In this document: one piece after another, positions 1 through 13,700 of the stretch
How the letters are laid out: the number at the start of each line of letters is the position of its first letter
Numbering within the stretch: position 1 is the first letter of the stretch
Source: Nemertoderma westbladi
Taxonomy: Eukaryota; Xenacoelomorpha; Nemertodermatida; Nemertodermatidae
Direction: 5' to 3'
DNA length: 64,000 nucleotides
NCBI GenBank assembly: GCA_032718475.1
Contig: JAUCBJ010003009.1
Location: forward strand, 1 to 64,000
Made by a program: the position numbers and the translations under genes
The notes under the pieces: generated by a model
What the model was told of the DNA's origin: nothing
The model's database searches: none
The model's input: only the letters and a program-made list of their open reading frames with translations

Positions 1-137
1 ACCATCAAAAATGAAACCTACCTAAAAATAAACCCTTTAATAACTGCACGTATAACTATCCTATATATTTGAAAATACAGGACTTTTTGTCCTCCGAAAG
101 GGGTAAGTCTACAAACTAAATTTGATAAAAATAAATA

Positions 138-455
138 ATCAAGTACGAAGACCGGATTCGCGAGGTAGAACTGGCGACATTTGTGCCCCTCATCGTTTCT
201 GCATTCGGTGGGATGGCTACGGCAATGCGCCAGTTTGTGAAACGGCTGGCATACAAGCTGTCGGACCGCCGTGAAATCCGGTACTCCGACTGCGTTTCCT
301 GGATCCGGAGACAAATTAGTTTTGCGCTTCTGCGGTCCAGTCTGATGTGTCTTCGCGGGGCGCGTTCCGCATCCAAGCGGCCAGTTCACCACGCGATATT
401 GGACACCTCCATAAGACTGGCGAACGCGGACACGGACTGCGGGGTTGCTGGGTAG
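138..455 (+). pseudogene. Retroelement protein C-terminal tail remnant
   Basis: An open frame of about 106 codons runs from just after a TAA at 135-137 to the stop after codon GGG near 455. The peptide begins with RIREVEL, then has FGGM about 25 residues in and the segment FALLRSSLMCLRGAR. From memory, the pattern 'REVE...GGM...KRLA...F(S/A)LLRS...CLRG(A/S)RS' recurs at the C-terminal end of reverse-transcriptase-containing retroelement proteins in marine invertebrates; I cannot run a search. No reverse transcriptase domain is visible upstream because the window starts here and there is a stop directly before it. It is most likely a 5'-truncated or decayed copy rather than a host gene. The opposite-strand frames over the same bases are shadows. 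Confidence 0.4.
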
Positions 456-1414
456 TTCAGTTACCATTGACAGACTGCTGCGACGGACAGGATTAATAAA
501 TAATATTAAAAATACAGTAGTTTGAATTTCCCCCGTAAATGCTAAATGTATTGTGTAGTATATATTTGTTGGCATTTTGCTTTATTAAATTGACATACGT
601 ACAAAAAAAATTTGATAAAAATAAAGGGTTTCAGGATTTAAACACTGTACCCGGGAAAACACAGCTCCATCATCAGCAGTGTACTGTGAGTCCCTATCTA
701 AATACAGCACAGTACAAATTGACCAAGAAATAGGAAATGCGTATATATATATATATAGTCTAATTTATGAATTAATTTAGGTGGGTTGCAATGGTAACCT
801 AGGTAACCTCGTTTAATACAATAGTATTAATTAATATACCTAAACACTGTAAATACACTGTCATTAAATACACTGTATAACTTACATAAATATTAGATAA
901 ATATACATTAAATTACACGTAAATTAAACCGTTTACAGCATCAAAGCAATTATAAATATAATAAAATAATTGTTGTGGGGTGGGGTGACGTCGTCATTAA
1001 ATGTATATCATGTTAGGATAAATGCTCTCCTTAGCGAAAAATATTTAATTACATATTTTTCGCTATGGAGAGCATTATCATAATATAATATAAACTATAA
1101 ACTAAGTTTCTAAATCAGATTTATTACGGTGAGAGAAAAAATATAGATTTACTGAATAATATTTCAGCCTGGAGAGGAAAACAATATTGTATTCTGTATC
1201 TAAAATGTGATTCTCTGTTGTGCGATATAAAAATTATTCTGAATAGAGTTTGATAAAGGCCTGTGTGTGTATAAATGGCTGTAAATGGCTCTCAGTAAAC
1301 CTAATGTTTTCTGTCACTCTGATTCCGAAACTATTTTAGTATGATTAACAGGGCACCTTCTCACTTACTAAAATATAAACATATAATCTTACTATTAATA
1401 ATTTATTACAAACG
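456..1414. other. AT-rich intergenic stretch downstream of the ceramidase gene
   Basis: I see no convincing gene here. It contains a short AT microsatellite (about 741-756), a strong hairpin listed separately, and the presumed 3' flank of the ceramidase gene. On the minus strand an AATAAA lies at 1407-1402, only about 8 bases past the stop codon, and another at 1124-1119; either could be a polyadenylation signal, the second being at a more usual distance. Confidence 0.5.
1021..1076. repeat. 24-bp inverted repeat (hairpin, possible MITE core)
   Basis: Bases 1021-1044 and 1053-1076 are inverted copies with one mismatch in 24, separated by an 8-base loop. Outer bases (AATGCTCTCC) and inner bases (AGCGAAAAATAT) both pair. 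It could be the centre of a small palindromic transposable element or simply a structured 3' flank; no flanking target duplication was recognised. Confidence 0.75.
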
Positions 1415-1775
1415 CTAACTATTTCTTTTGAATCCATTATAACTATTATAACAAGATCCGTTTTTTATACTGCCGCTTTTGTTGCTTTCGATATACGGGA
1501 ATCCTACAGCCCAACGGTTACAGGGCCACATACGTATCGAGAGATCCCGTCTTCCTTTAGAGTCTGTCACATCTGCGTAAACGAACCACCAATATAATAT
1601 ATGCAGCGATGACGCCACTGCCATGAACATATGCCATATCGAGTGACCCACAGGCCGGCCAACGTGTCTCTTCCACTGGTCGCATAGCAACATGTCAGCA
1701 AGCCAAAATATGACCCCGATAAAGTTTAACACGATGGAGTAAATACCCACCATCTTGGCGCGGAAATTCCGTTGC
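1415..1775 (-). CDS. ACER: Alkaline ceramidase exon 5 (last exon)
   Basis: 361 bp after acceptor TTGTTTCTAG, ending at TAG 1417-1415. It encodes the last two helices, the HSIWH zinc motif (H207, H211) and the characteristic C-terminal RMWP...WAVGFPYIE, then a short polar tail. The frame starts upstream of the internal Met171 because the exon is entered mid-codon from exon 4. Confidence 0.93.
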
Positions 1776-4700
1776 CTAGAAACAATGAAGATATTGAAAT
1801 ATAAAAGAGAAAGGTGCTGCAGAAAGCAATGTATTATTCTATAATTTGTATGTAATTAGTAGCAGTATTTCTGGGTTTTAATTTAAATATAAAAGGTTTA
1901 AACGTTATCGCATTTAATTGAACATCAACGTACAAATTTGAATCACATCGATGAAATATGTGTGAAACTGGACACAAATTCCATACGAGCAGGTTACAGT
2001 GGCACGTTATTCTAACCAAACCAATAAACTAAAGTCAATAGAACAGGTTACAGTGGCACGTTATTCTAACCAAACCAATAAACTAAAGTCAATAGAACAG
2101 GTTACAGTGGCACGTTATTCTAACCAAACCAATAAACTAAAGTCAATAGAACAGGTTACAGTGGCACGTTATTCTAACCAAACCAATAAACTAAAGTCAA
2201 TAGAACAGGTTACAGTGGCACGTTATTCTAACCAAACCAATAAACTAAAGTCAATAGAACAGGTTACAGTGGCACGTTATTCTAACCAAACCAATAAACT
2301 AAAGTCAATAGAACAGGTTACAGTGGCACGTTATTCTAACCAAACCAATAAACTAAAGTCAATAGAACAGGTTACAGTGGCACGTTATTCTAACAAGACC
2401 AATAAACTAAAGTCAATAGAACAGGTTACAGTGGCACGTTATTCTAACCAAACCAATAAACTAAAGTCAATAGAACAGGTTACAGTGGCACGTTATTCTA
2501 ACCAAACCAATAAACTAAAGTCAATAGAACAGGTTACAGTGGCACGTTATTCTAACCAAACTAATAAACTAAAGTCAATAGAACAGGTTACAGTGGCACG
2601 TTATTCTAACCAAACCAATAAACTAAAGTCAATAGAACAGGTTACAGTGGCACGTTATTCTAACCAAACCAATAAACTAAAGTCAATAGAACAGGTTACA
2701 GTGGCACGTTATTCTAACCAAACCAATAAACTAAAGTCAATAGAACAGGTTACAGTGGCACGTTATTCTAACCAAACCAATAAACTAAAGTCAATAGAAC
2801 AGGTTACAGTGGCACGTTATTCTAACCAAACCAATAAACTAAAGTCAATAGAACAGGTTACAGTGGCACGTTATTCTAACCAAACCAATAAACTAAAGTC
2901 AATAGAACAGGTTACAGTGGCACGTTATTCTAACCAAGACCAATAAACTAAAGTCAATAGAACAGGTTACAGTGGCACGTTATTCTAACCAAACCAATAA
3001 ACTAAAGTCAATAGAACAGGTTACAGTGGCACGTTATTCTAACCAAACCAATAAACTAAAGTCAATAGAACAGGTTACAGTGGCACGTTATTCTAACCAA
3101 ACCAATAAACTAAAGTCAATAGAACAGGTTACAGTGGCACGTTATTCTAACCAAACCAATAAACTAAAGTCAATAGAACAGGTTACAGTGGCACGTTATT
3201 CTAACCAAACCAATAAACTAAAGTCAATAGAACAGGTTACAGTGGCACGTTATTCTAACCAAACCAATAAACTAAAGTCAATAGAACAGGTTACAGTGGC
3301 ACGTTATTCTAACCAAACCAATAAACTAAAGTCAATAGAACAGGTTACAGTGGCACGTTATTCTAACCAAACCAATAAACTAAAGTCAATAGAACAGGTT
3401 ACAGTGGCACGTTATTCTAACCAAGACCAATAAACTAAAGTCAATAGAACAGGTTACAGTGGCACGTTATTCTAACCAAACCAATAAACTAAAGTCAATA
3501 GAACAGGTTACAGTGGCACGTTATTCTAACCAAACCAATAAACTAAAGTCAATAGAACAGGTTACAGTGGCACGTTATTCTAACCAAGACCAATAAACTA
3601 AAGTCAATAGAACAGGTTACAGTGGCACGTTATTCTAACCAAGACCAATAAACTAAAGTCAATAGAACAGGTTACAGTGGCACGTTATTCTAACAAGACC
3701 AATAAACTAAAGTCAATAGAACAGGTTACAGTGGCACGTTATTCTAACCAAACCAATAAACTAAAGTCAATAGAACAGGTTACAGTGGCACGTTATTCTA
3801 ACCAAACCAATAAACTAAAGTCAATAGAACAGGTTACAGTGGCACGTTATTCTAACCAAACCAATAAACTAAAGTCAATAGAACAGGTTACAGTGGCACG
3901 TTATTCTAACCAAACCAATAAACTAAAGTCAATAGAACAGGTTACAGTGGCACGTTATTCTAACAAGACCAATAAACTAAAGTCAATAGAACAGGTTACA
4001 GTGGCACGTTATTCTAACCAAACCAATAAACTAAAGTCAATAGAACAGGTTACAGTGGCACGTTATTCTAACAAGACCAATAAACTAAAGTCAATAGAAC
4101 AGGTTACAGTGGCACGTTATTCTAACAAGACCAATAAACTAAAGTCAATAGAACAGGTTACAGTGGCACGTTATTCTAACAAGACCAATAAACTAAAGTC
4201 AATAGAACAGGTTACAGTGGCACGTTATTCTAACCAAACCAATAAACTAAAGTCAATAGAACAGGTTACAGTGGCACGTTATTCTAACCAAACCAATAAA
4301 CTAAAGTCAATAGAACAGGTTACAGTGGCACGTTATTCTAACCAAACCAATAAACTAAAGTCAATAGAACAGGTTACAGTGGCACGTTATTCTAACCAAA
4401 CCAATAAACTAAAGTCAATAGAACAGGTTACAGTGGCACGTTATTCTAACAAGACCAATAAACTAAAGTCAATAGAACAGGTTACAGTGGCACGTTATTC
4501 TAACAAGACCAATAAACTAAAGTCAATAGAACAGGTTACAGTGGCACGTTATTCTAACCAAACCAATAAACTAAAGTCAATAGAACAGGTTACAGTGGCA
4601 CGTTATTCTAACCAAACCAATAAACTAAAGTCAATAGAACAGGTTACAGTGGCACGTTATTCTAACCAAACCAATAAACTAAAGTCAATAGAACAGGTTA

Positions 4701-7700
4701 CAGTGGCACGTTATTCTAACAAGACCAATAAACTAAAGTCAATAGAACAGGTTACAGTGGCACGTTATTCTAACCAAACCAATAAACTAAAGTCAATAGA
4801 ACAGGTTACAGTGGCACGTTATTCTAACAAGACCAATAAACTAAAGTCAATAGAACAGGTTACAGTGGCACGTTATTCTAACCAAACCAATAAACTAAAG
4901 TCAATAGAACAGGTTACAGTGGCACGTTATTCTAACAAGACCAATAAACTAAAGTCAATAGAACAGGTTACAGTGGCACGTTATTCTAACAAGACCAATA
5001 AACTAAAGTCAATAGAACAGGTTACAGTGGCACGTTATTCTAACCAAACCAATAAACTAAAGTCAATAGAACAGGTTACAGTGGCACGTTATTCTAACCA
5101 AACCAATAAACTAAAGTCAATAGAACAGGTTACAGTGGCACGTTATTCTAACCAAACCAATAAACTAAAGTCAATAGAACAGGTTACAGTGGCACGTTAT
5201 TCTAACCAAACCAATAAACTAAAGTCAATAGAACAGGTTACAGTGGCACGTTATTCTAACCAAACCAATAAACTAAAGTCAATAGAACAGGTTACAGTGG
5301 CACGTTATTCTAACCAAACCAATAAACTAAAGTCAATAGAACAGGTTACAGTGGCACGTTATTCTAACAAGACCAATAAACTAAAGTCAATAGAACAGGT
5401 TACAGTGGCACGTTATTCTAACCAAACCAATAAACTAAAGTCAATAGAACAGGTTACAGTGGCACGTTATTCTAACCAAACCAATAAACTAAAGTCAATA
5501 GAACAGGTTACAGTGGCACGTTATTCTAACCAAACCAATAAACTAAAGTCAATAGAACAGGTTACAGTGGCACGTTATTCTAACAAGACCAATAAACTAA
5601 AGTCAATAGAACAGGTTACAGTGGCACGTTATTCTAACAAGACCAATAAACTAAAGTCAATAGAACAGGTTACAGTGGCACGTTATTCTAACCAAACCAA
5701 TAAACTAAAGTCAATAGAACAGGTTACAGTGGCACGTTATTCTAACAAGACCAATAAACTAAAGTCAATAGAACAGGTTACAGTGGCACGTTATTCTAAC
5801 CAAACCAATAAACTAAAGTCAATAGAACAGGTTACAGTGGCACGTTATTCTAACAAGACCAATAAACTAAAGTCAATAGAACAGGTTACAGTGGCACGTT
5901 ATTCTAACCAAACCAATAAACTAAAGTCAATAGAACAGGTTACAGTGGCACGTTATTCTAACCAAACCAATAAACTAAAGTCAATAGAACAGGTTACAGT
6001 GGCACGTTATTCTAACCAAACCAATAAACTAAAGTCAATAGAACAGGTTACAGTGGCACGTTATTCTAACCAAACCAATAAACTAAAGTCAATAGAACAG
6101 GTTACAGTGGCACGTTATTCTAACAAGACCAATAAACTAAAGTCAATAGAACAGGTTACAGTGGCACGTTATTCTAACAAGACCAATAAACTAAAGTCAA
6201 TAGAACAGGTTACAGTGGCACGTTATTCTAACCAAACCAATAAACTAAAGTCAATAGAACAGGTTACAGTGGCACGTTATTCTAACAAGACCAATAAACT
6301 AAAGTCAATAGAACAGGTTACAGTGGCACGTTATTCTAACCAAACCAATAAACTAAAGTCAATAGAACAGGTTACAGTGGCACGTTATTCTAACAAGACC
6401 AATAAACTAAAGTCAATAGAACAGGTTACAGTGGCACGTTATTCTAACCAAACCAATAAACTAAAGTCAATAGAACAGGTTACAGTGGCACGTTATTCTA
6501 ACAAGACCAATAAACTAAAGTCAATAGAACAGGTTACAGTGGCACGTTATTCTAACAAGACCAATAAACTAAAGTCAATAGAACAGGTTACAGTGGCACG
6601 TTATTCTAACCAAACCAATAAACTAAAGTCAATAGAACAGGTTACAGTGGCACGTTATTCTAACAAGACCAATAAACTAAAGTCAATAGAACAGGTTACA
6701 GTGGCACGTTATTCTAACCAAACCAATAAACTAAAGTCAATAGAACAGGTTACAGTGGCACGTTATTCTAACAAGACCAATAAACTAAAGTCAATAGAAC
6801 AGGTTACAGTGGCACGTTATTCTAACAAGACCAATAAACTAAAGTCAATAGAACAAGTTACAGTGGCACGTTATTCTAACCAAACCAATAAACTAAAGTC
6901 AATAGAACAGGTTACAGTGGCACGTTATTCTAACAAGACCAATAAACTAAAGTCAATAGAACAGGTTACAGTGGCACGTTATTCTAACCAAACCAATAAA
7001 CTAAAGTCAATAGAACAGGTTACAGTGGCACGTTATTCTAACAAGACCAATAAACTAAAGTCAATAGAACAGGTTACAGTGGCACGTTATTCTAACCAAA
7101 CCAATAAACTAAAGTCAATAGAACAGGTTACAGTGGCACGTTATTCTAACAAGACCAATAAACTAAAGTCAATAGAACAGGTTACAGTGGCACGTTATTC
7201 TAACAAGACCAATAAACTAAAGTCAATAGAACAAGTTACAGTGGCACGTTATTCTAACCAAACCAATAAACTAAAGTCAATAGAACAGGTTACAGTGGCA
7301 CGTTATTCTAACAAGACCAATAAACTAAAGTCAATAGAACAAGTTACAGTGGCACGTTATTCTAACCAAACCAATAAACTAAAGTCAATAGAACAGGTTA
7401 CAGTGGCACGTTATTCTAACAAGACCAATAAACTAAAGTCAATAGAACAGGTTACAGTGGCACGTTATTCTAACCAAACCAATAAACTAAAGTCAATAGA
7501 ACAGGTTACAGTGGCACGTTATTCTAACAAGACCAATAAACTAAAGTCAATAGAACAGGTTACAGTGGCACGTTATTCTAACCAAACCAATAAACTAAAG
7601 TCAATAGAACAGGTTACAGTGGCACGTTATTCTAACAAGACCAATAAACTAAAGTCAATAGAACAGGTTACAGTGGCACGTTATTCTAACCAAACCAATA

Positions 7701-10700
7701 AACTAAAGTCAATAGAACAGGTTACAGTGGCACGTTATTCTAACCAAACCAATAAACTAAAGTCAATAGAACAGGTTACAGTGGCACGTTATTCTAACCA
7801 AACCAATAAACTAAAGTCAATAGAACAGGTTACAGTGGCACGTTATTCTAACAAGACCAATAAACTAAAGTCAATAGAACAGGTTACAGTGGCACGTTAT
7901 TCTAACAAGACCAATAAACTAAAGTCAATAGAACAGGTTACAGTGGCACGTTATTCTAACAAGACCAATAAACTAAAGTCAATAGAACAGGTTACAGTGG
8001 CACGTTATTCTAACCAAACCAATAAACTAAAGTCAATAGAACAGGTTACAGTGGCACGTTATTCTAACAAGACCAATAAACTAAAGTCAATAGAACAGGT
8101 TACAGTGGCACGTTATTCTAACAAGACCAATAAACTAAAGTCAATAGAACAGGTTACAGTGGCACGTTATTCTAACCAAACCAATAAACTAAAGTCAATA
8201 GAACAGGTTACAGTGGCACGTTATTCTAACAAGACCAATAAACTAAAGTCAATAGAACAGGTTACAGTGGCACGTTATTCTAACAAGACCAATAAACTAA
8301 AGTCAATAGAACAAGTTACAGTGGCACGTTATTCTAACCAAACCAATAAACTAAAGTCAATAGAACAGGTTACAGTGGCACGTTATTCTAACAAGACCAA
8401 TAAACTAAAGTCAATAGAACAGGTTACAGTGGCACGTTATTCTAACCAAACCAATAAACTAAAGTCAATAGAACAGGTTACAGTGGCACGTTATTCTAAC
8501 AAGACCAATAAACTAAAGTCAATAGAACAGGTTACAGTGGCACGTTATTCTAACCAAACCAATAAACTAAAGTCAATAGAACAGGTTACAGTGGCACGTT
8601 ATTCTAACAAGACCAATAAACTAAAGTCAATAGAACAGGTTACAGTGGCACGTTATTCTAACAAGACCAATAAACTAAAGTCAATAGAACAAGTTACAGT
8701 GGCACGTTATTCTAACCAAACCAATAAACTAAAGTCAATAGAACAGGTTACAGTGGCACGTTATTCTAACAAGACCAATAAACTAAAGTCAATAGAACAA
8801 GTTACAGTGGCACGTTATTCTAACCAAACCAATAAACTAAAGTCAATAGAACAGGTTACAGTGGCACGTTATTCTAACAAGACCAATAAACTAAAGTCAA
8901 TAGAACAGGTTACAGTGGCACGTTATTCTAACAAGACCAATAAACTAAAGTCAATAGAACAAGTTACAGTGGCACGTTATTCTAACCAAACCAATAAACT
9001 AAAGTCAATAGAACAGGTTACAGTGGCACGTTATTCTAACCAAACCAATAAACTAAAGTCAATAGAACAGGTTACAGTGGCACGTTATTCTAACCAAACC
9101 AATAAACTAAAGTCAATAGAACAGGTTACAGTGGCACGTTATTCTAACAAGACCAATAAACTAAAGTCAATAGAACAGGTTACAGTGGCACGTTATTCTA
9201 ACAAGACCAATAAACTAAAGTCAATAGAACAGGTTACAGTGGCACGTTATTCTAACAAGACCAATAAACTAAAGTCAATAGAACAGGTTACAGTGGCACG
9301 TTATTCTAACCAAACCAATAAACTAAAGTCAATAGAACAGGTTACAGTGGCACGTTATTCTAACCAAACCAATAAACTAAAGTCAATAGAACAGGTTACA
9401 GTGGCACGTTATTCTAACAAGACCAATAAACTAAAGTCAATAGAACAGGTTACAGTGGCACGTTATTCTAACCAAACCAATAAACTAAAGTCAATAGAAC
9501 AGGTTACAGTGGCACGTTATTCTAACCAAACCAATAAACTAAAGTCAATAGAACAGGTTACAGTGGCACGTTATTCTAACCAAACCAATAAACTAAAGTC
9601 AATAGAACAGGTTACAGTGGCACGTTATTCTAACAAGACCAATAAACTAAAGTCAATAGAACAGGTTACAGTGGCACGTTATTCTAACCAAACCAATAAA
9701 CTAAAGTCAATAGAACAGGTTACAGTGGCACGTTATTCTAACCAAACCAATAAACTAAAGTCAATAGAACAGGTTACAGTGGCACGTTATTCTAACCAAA
9801 CCAATAAACTAAAGTCAATAGAACAGGTTACAGTGGCACGTTATTCTAACCAAACCAATAAACTAAAGTCAATAGAACAGGTTACAGTGGCACGTTATTC
9901 TAACCAAACCAATAAACTAAAGTCAATAGAACAGGTTACAGTGGCACGTTATTCTAACAAGACCAATAAACTAAAGTCAATAGAACAGGTTACAGTGGCA
10001 CGTTATTCTAACCAAACCAATAAACTAAAGTCAATAGAACAGGTTACAGTGGCACGTTATTCTAACAAGACCAATAAACTAAAGTCAATAGAACAGGTTA
10101 CAGTGGCACGTTATTCTAACCAAACCAATAAACTAAAGACAATAGAACAAGTTACAGTGGCACGTTATTCTAACAAGACCAATAAACTAAAGTCAATAGA
10201 ACAGGTTACAGTGGCACGTTATTCTAACCAAACCAATAAACTAAAGTCAATAGAACAGGTTACAGTGGCACGTTATTCTAACAAGACCAATAAACTAAAG
10301 TCAATAGAACAGGTTACAGTGGCACGTTATTCTAACAAGACCAATAAACTAAAGTCAATAGAACAAGTTACAGTGGCACGTTATTCTAACCAAACCAATA
10401 AACTAAAGTCAATAGAACAGGTTACAGTGGCACGTTATTCTAACAAGACCAATAAACTAAAGTCAATAGAACAGGTTACAGTGGCACGTTATTCTAACCA
10501 AACCAATAAACTAAAGTCAATAGAACAGGTTACAGTGGCACGTTATTCTAACAAGACCAATAAACTAAAGTCAATAGAACAGGTTACAGTGGCACGTTAT
10601 TCTAACCAAACCAATAAACTAAAGTCAATAGAACAGGTTACAGTGGCACGTTATTCTAACCAAACCAATAAACTAAAGTCAATAGAACAGGTTACAGTGG

Positions 10701-13700
10701 CACGTTATTCTAACAAGACCAATAAACTAAAGTCAATAGAACAGGTTACAGTGGCACGTTATTCTAACCAAACCAATAAACTAAAGTCAATAGAACAGGT
10801 TACAGTGGCACGTTATTCTAACCAAACCAATAAACTAAAGTCAATAGAACAGGTTACAGTGGCACGTTATTCTAACAAGACCAATAAACTAAAGTCAATA
10901 GAACAGGTTACAGTGGCACGTTATTCTAACCAAACCAATAAACTAAAGACAATAGAACAAGTTACAGTGGCACGTTATTCTAACCAAACCAATAAACTAA
11001 AGTCAATAGAACAGGTTACAGTGGCACGTTATTCTAACCAAACCAATAAACTAAAGACAATAGAACAAGTTACAGTGGCACGTTATTCTAACCAAACCAA
11101 TAAACTAAAGTCAATAGAACAGGTTACAGTGGCACGTTATTCTAACCAAACCAATAAACTAAAGTCAATAAAACAGGTTACAGTGGCACGTTATTCTAAC
11201 CAAACCAATAAACTAAAGTCAATAGAACAGGTTACAGTGGCACGTTATTCTAACCAAACCAATAAACTAAAGACAATAGAACAAGTTACAGTGGCACGTT
11301 ATTCTAACCAAACCAATAAACTAAAGACAATAGAACAAGTTACAGTTTTATTTTTGTTGATTTTATTTGGTAATCGGCTATTATTAGCATCGATTTCCCC
11401 TGGAGAGGAATTAATTTTGATTGCGTTGAAAGTCCCCCCCCTACTTGAACTCAGGATGGGAAAGTCATAAATGAAACAAAATAAAAACTTTCCATAATTA
11501 ATTAAACTTACGTTTTTCACTTTGTATAATATTTCTACTGTTTTGGATCTGACGCTTTCCGCAGGCATATAAAATTGAATATATCAAAATATACAACATT
11601 GTATATATCGTGGTATATGTTACGAAATATCTAATAAAATGTAGCATCGCGGCATTTGAGAAACAGTTATTAATGTTGATACAAATGGGAGTAACGACAC
11701 CGTTACGTAGGGTACTTGAATAAATAACAATGTCGTTGTAAAATTGGCCATTCTCCTCAGTAAACACTTACTTGTAGGCCCGTCCATCGCCACATGGTGC
11801 GATAATAATTGGTACTCGCAGTAAAAGAAAGAACCAACCGATACAACTATTATCCAATTAAAACATAATTAGTGAATTACCGGACCGGTAATATACTTTA
11901 GATGTAGATTAGCTGAGTAGAAATAGTGAACTAACCTTTGTAGAGAATAGATCAAGGATGCCACCATAGGGCCCATGAAAACAATTAATACGATGTGGTT
12001 GATAGGTGGATAAATGAAGGATGACGCTGTCATGGAAACCAATGACAATAGACACAAACGTCGCCACCTAAATGAATAATGAAACTAAATATGAATGTGA
12101 TCTGTAACTTCAGTAGCACTACATTTAAGTGTACTGGAAATGATTCTCAGATTCACTAATGGTTCAATTTGTCGGACATAAATATTTGTTTTATTAAAAG
12201 TAATTTACTGGAGGCTAAATTAGGAATCCTCTCTCTCGGTTATCTACTATAACTTACTGGAGGCTAACTAAGGCTCTACTCTCTCGGCTTTCTCCCATAA
12301 CTTACTGGAGGCTAACTAAGGCTCTTCTCTCTCGGCTATCTACCATAACTTACTGAAGTCTAACTAAGGTTCTCCTCTCTCGGCTATCTACCATAACTTA
12401 CTGGAGGTTAACTAAGGCTCTTCTCTCTCGGCTATCTACCATAACTTACTGGAGGCTAACTAGAGCTCTTCTCTCTCGGCTATCTCCCATAACTTACTGG
12501 AGGCTAACTAAGGCTCTTCTCTCTCGGCTATCTACCATAACTTACTGGAGGCTAACTAAGGCTCTCCTCTCTCGGCTATCTACCATAACTTACTGGAGGC
12601 TAATTAAGGCTCTTCTCTCTCGGCTATCTACCATAACTTACTGGAGGCTAACTAAGGCTCTTCTCTCTCGGCTATCTACCATAACTTACTGGAGGCTAAC
12701 TAAGGCTCTTCTCTCTCTCTCTCGGCTATCTACTATAACTTACTGGAGGCTAACTAAGGCTGTTATCTCTCGGCTATCTACCATAACTTACTGGAGGCTA
12801 ACTAAGGCTCTTCTCTCTCGGCTATCTCCCATAACTCACTGGAGGCTAACTAAAGCTCTTCTCTCTCGGCTATCTACCATAACTTACTGAAGTCTAACTA
12901 AGGTTTTCCTCTCTCAGCTATCTACCATAACTTACTGGAGGCTAACTAAGGCTCTTCTCTCTCTCTCGGCTATCTACCATAACTTACTAGAGGCTAACTA
13001 AGGCCCTTCTCTCTCGGCTATCTACCATAACTTACTGGAGGCTAACTAAGGCCCTTCTCTCTCGGCTATCTACCATAACTTACTGGAGGCTAACTAAGGC
13101 TCTTCTCTCTCGGCTATCTACCATAACTTACTGGAGGCTAACTAAGGCCCTTCTCTCTCGGCTATCTACCATAACTTACTGGAGGCTAACTAAGGCTCTT
13201 CTCTCTCGGGTATCTCCCATAACTTACTGGAGGCTAACTAAAGCTCTTCTCTCTCGGCTATCTACCATAACTTACTGGAGGCTAACTAAGACTCATCTCT
13301 CTCGGCTATCTACCATAACTTACTGAAGGCTAACTAAGGCTCTTATCTCTCGGCTATCTACCATAACTTACTGGAGGCTAACTAAGGTTCTTCTCTATCG
13401 GCTATCTCCCATAACTTACTGAAGTCTAACTAAGGCCCTTCTCTCTCGGCTATCTACCATAACTTACTGGAGGCTAACTAAGGCCCTTCTCTCTCGGCTA
13501 TCTACCATAACTTACTGGAGGCTAACTAAGGCTCTTCTCTCTCGGCTATCTCCCATAACTTACTGGAGGCTAACTAAGGCTCTTCTCTCTCGGCTATCTA
13601 TCATAACTTACTGGATGCTAACTAAGGCCCTTCTCTCTCGGCTATCTCCCATAACTTACTGGAGGCTAACTAAGGCTCTTCTCTCTCGGCTATCTACCAT

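Noticed and set aside
1990-11346. CRISPR array
   Set aside because: Units are head-to-tail with no unique spacers, and the context is an animal gene intron.
3677-11470. 2,597-codon plus-strand open frame of 18-residue repeats
   Set aside because: It exists because the 54-bp unit is a multiple of three with one stop-free frame. It lies antisense within a ceramidase intron, has no unique domain, and is broken wherever a 55-bp unit occurs.
11498-11767. Extra ceramidase exon in intron 4
   Set aside because: The frame has no similarity to ceramidases, and exon 4 joins exon 5 directly with matching phase and expected protein length.
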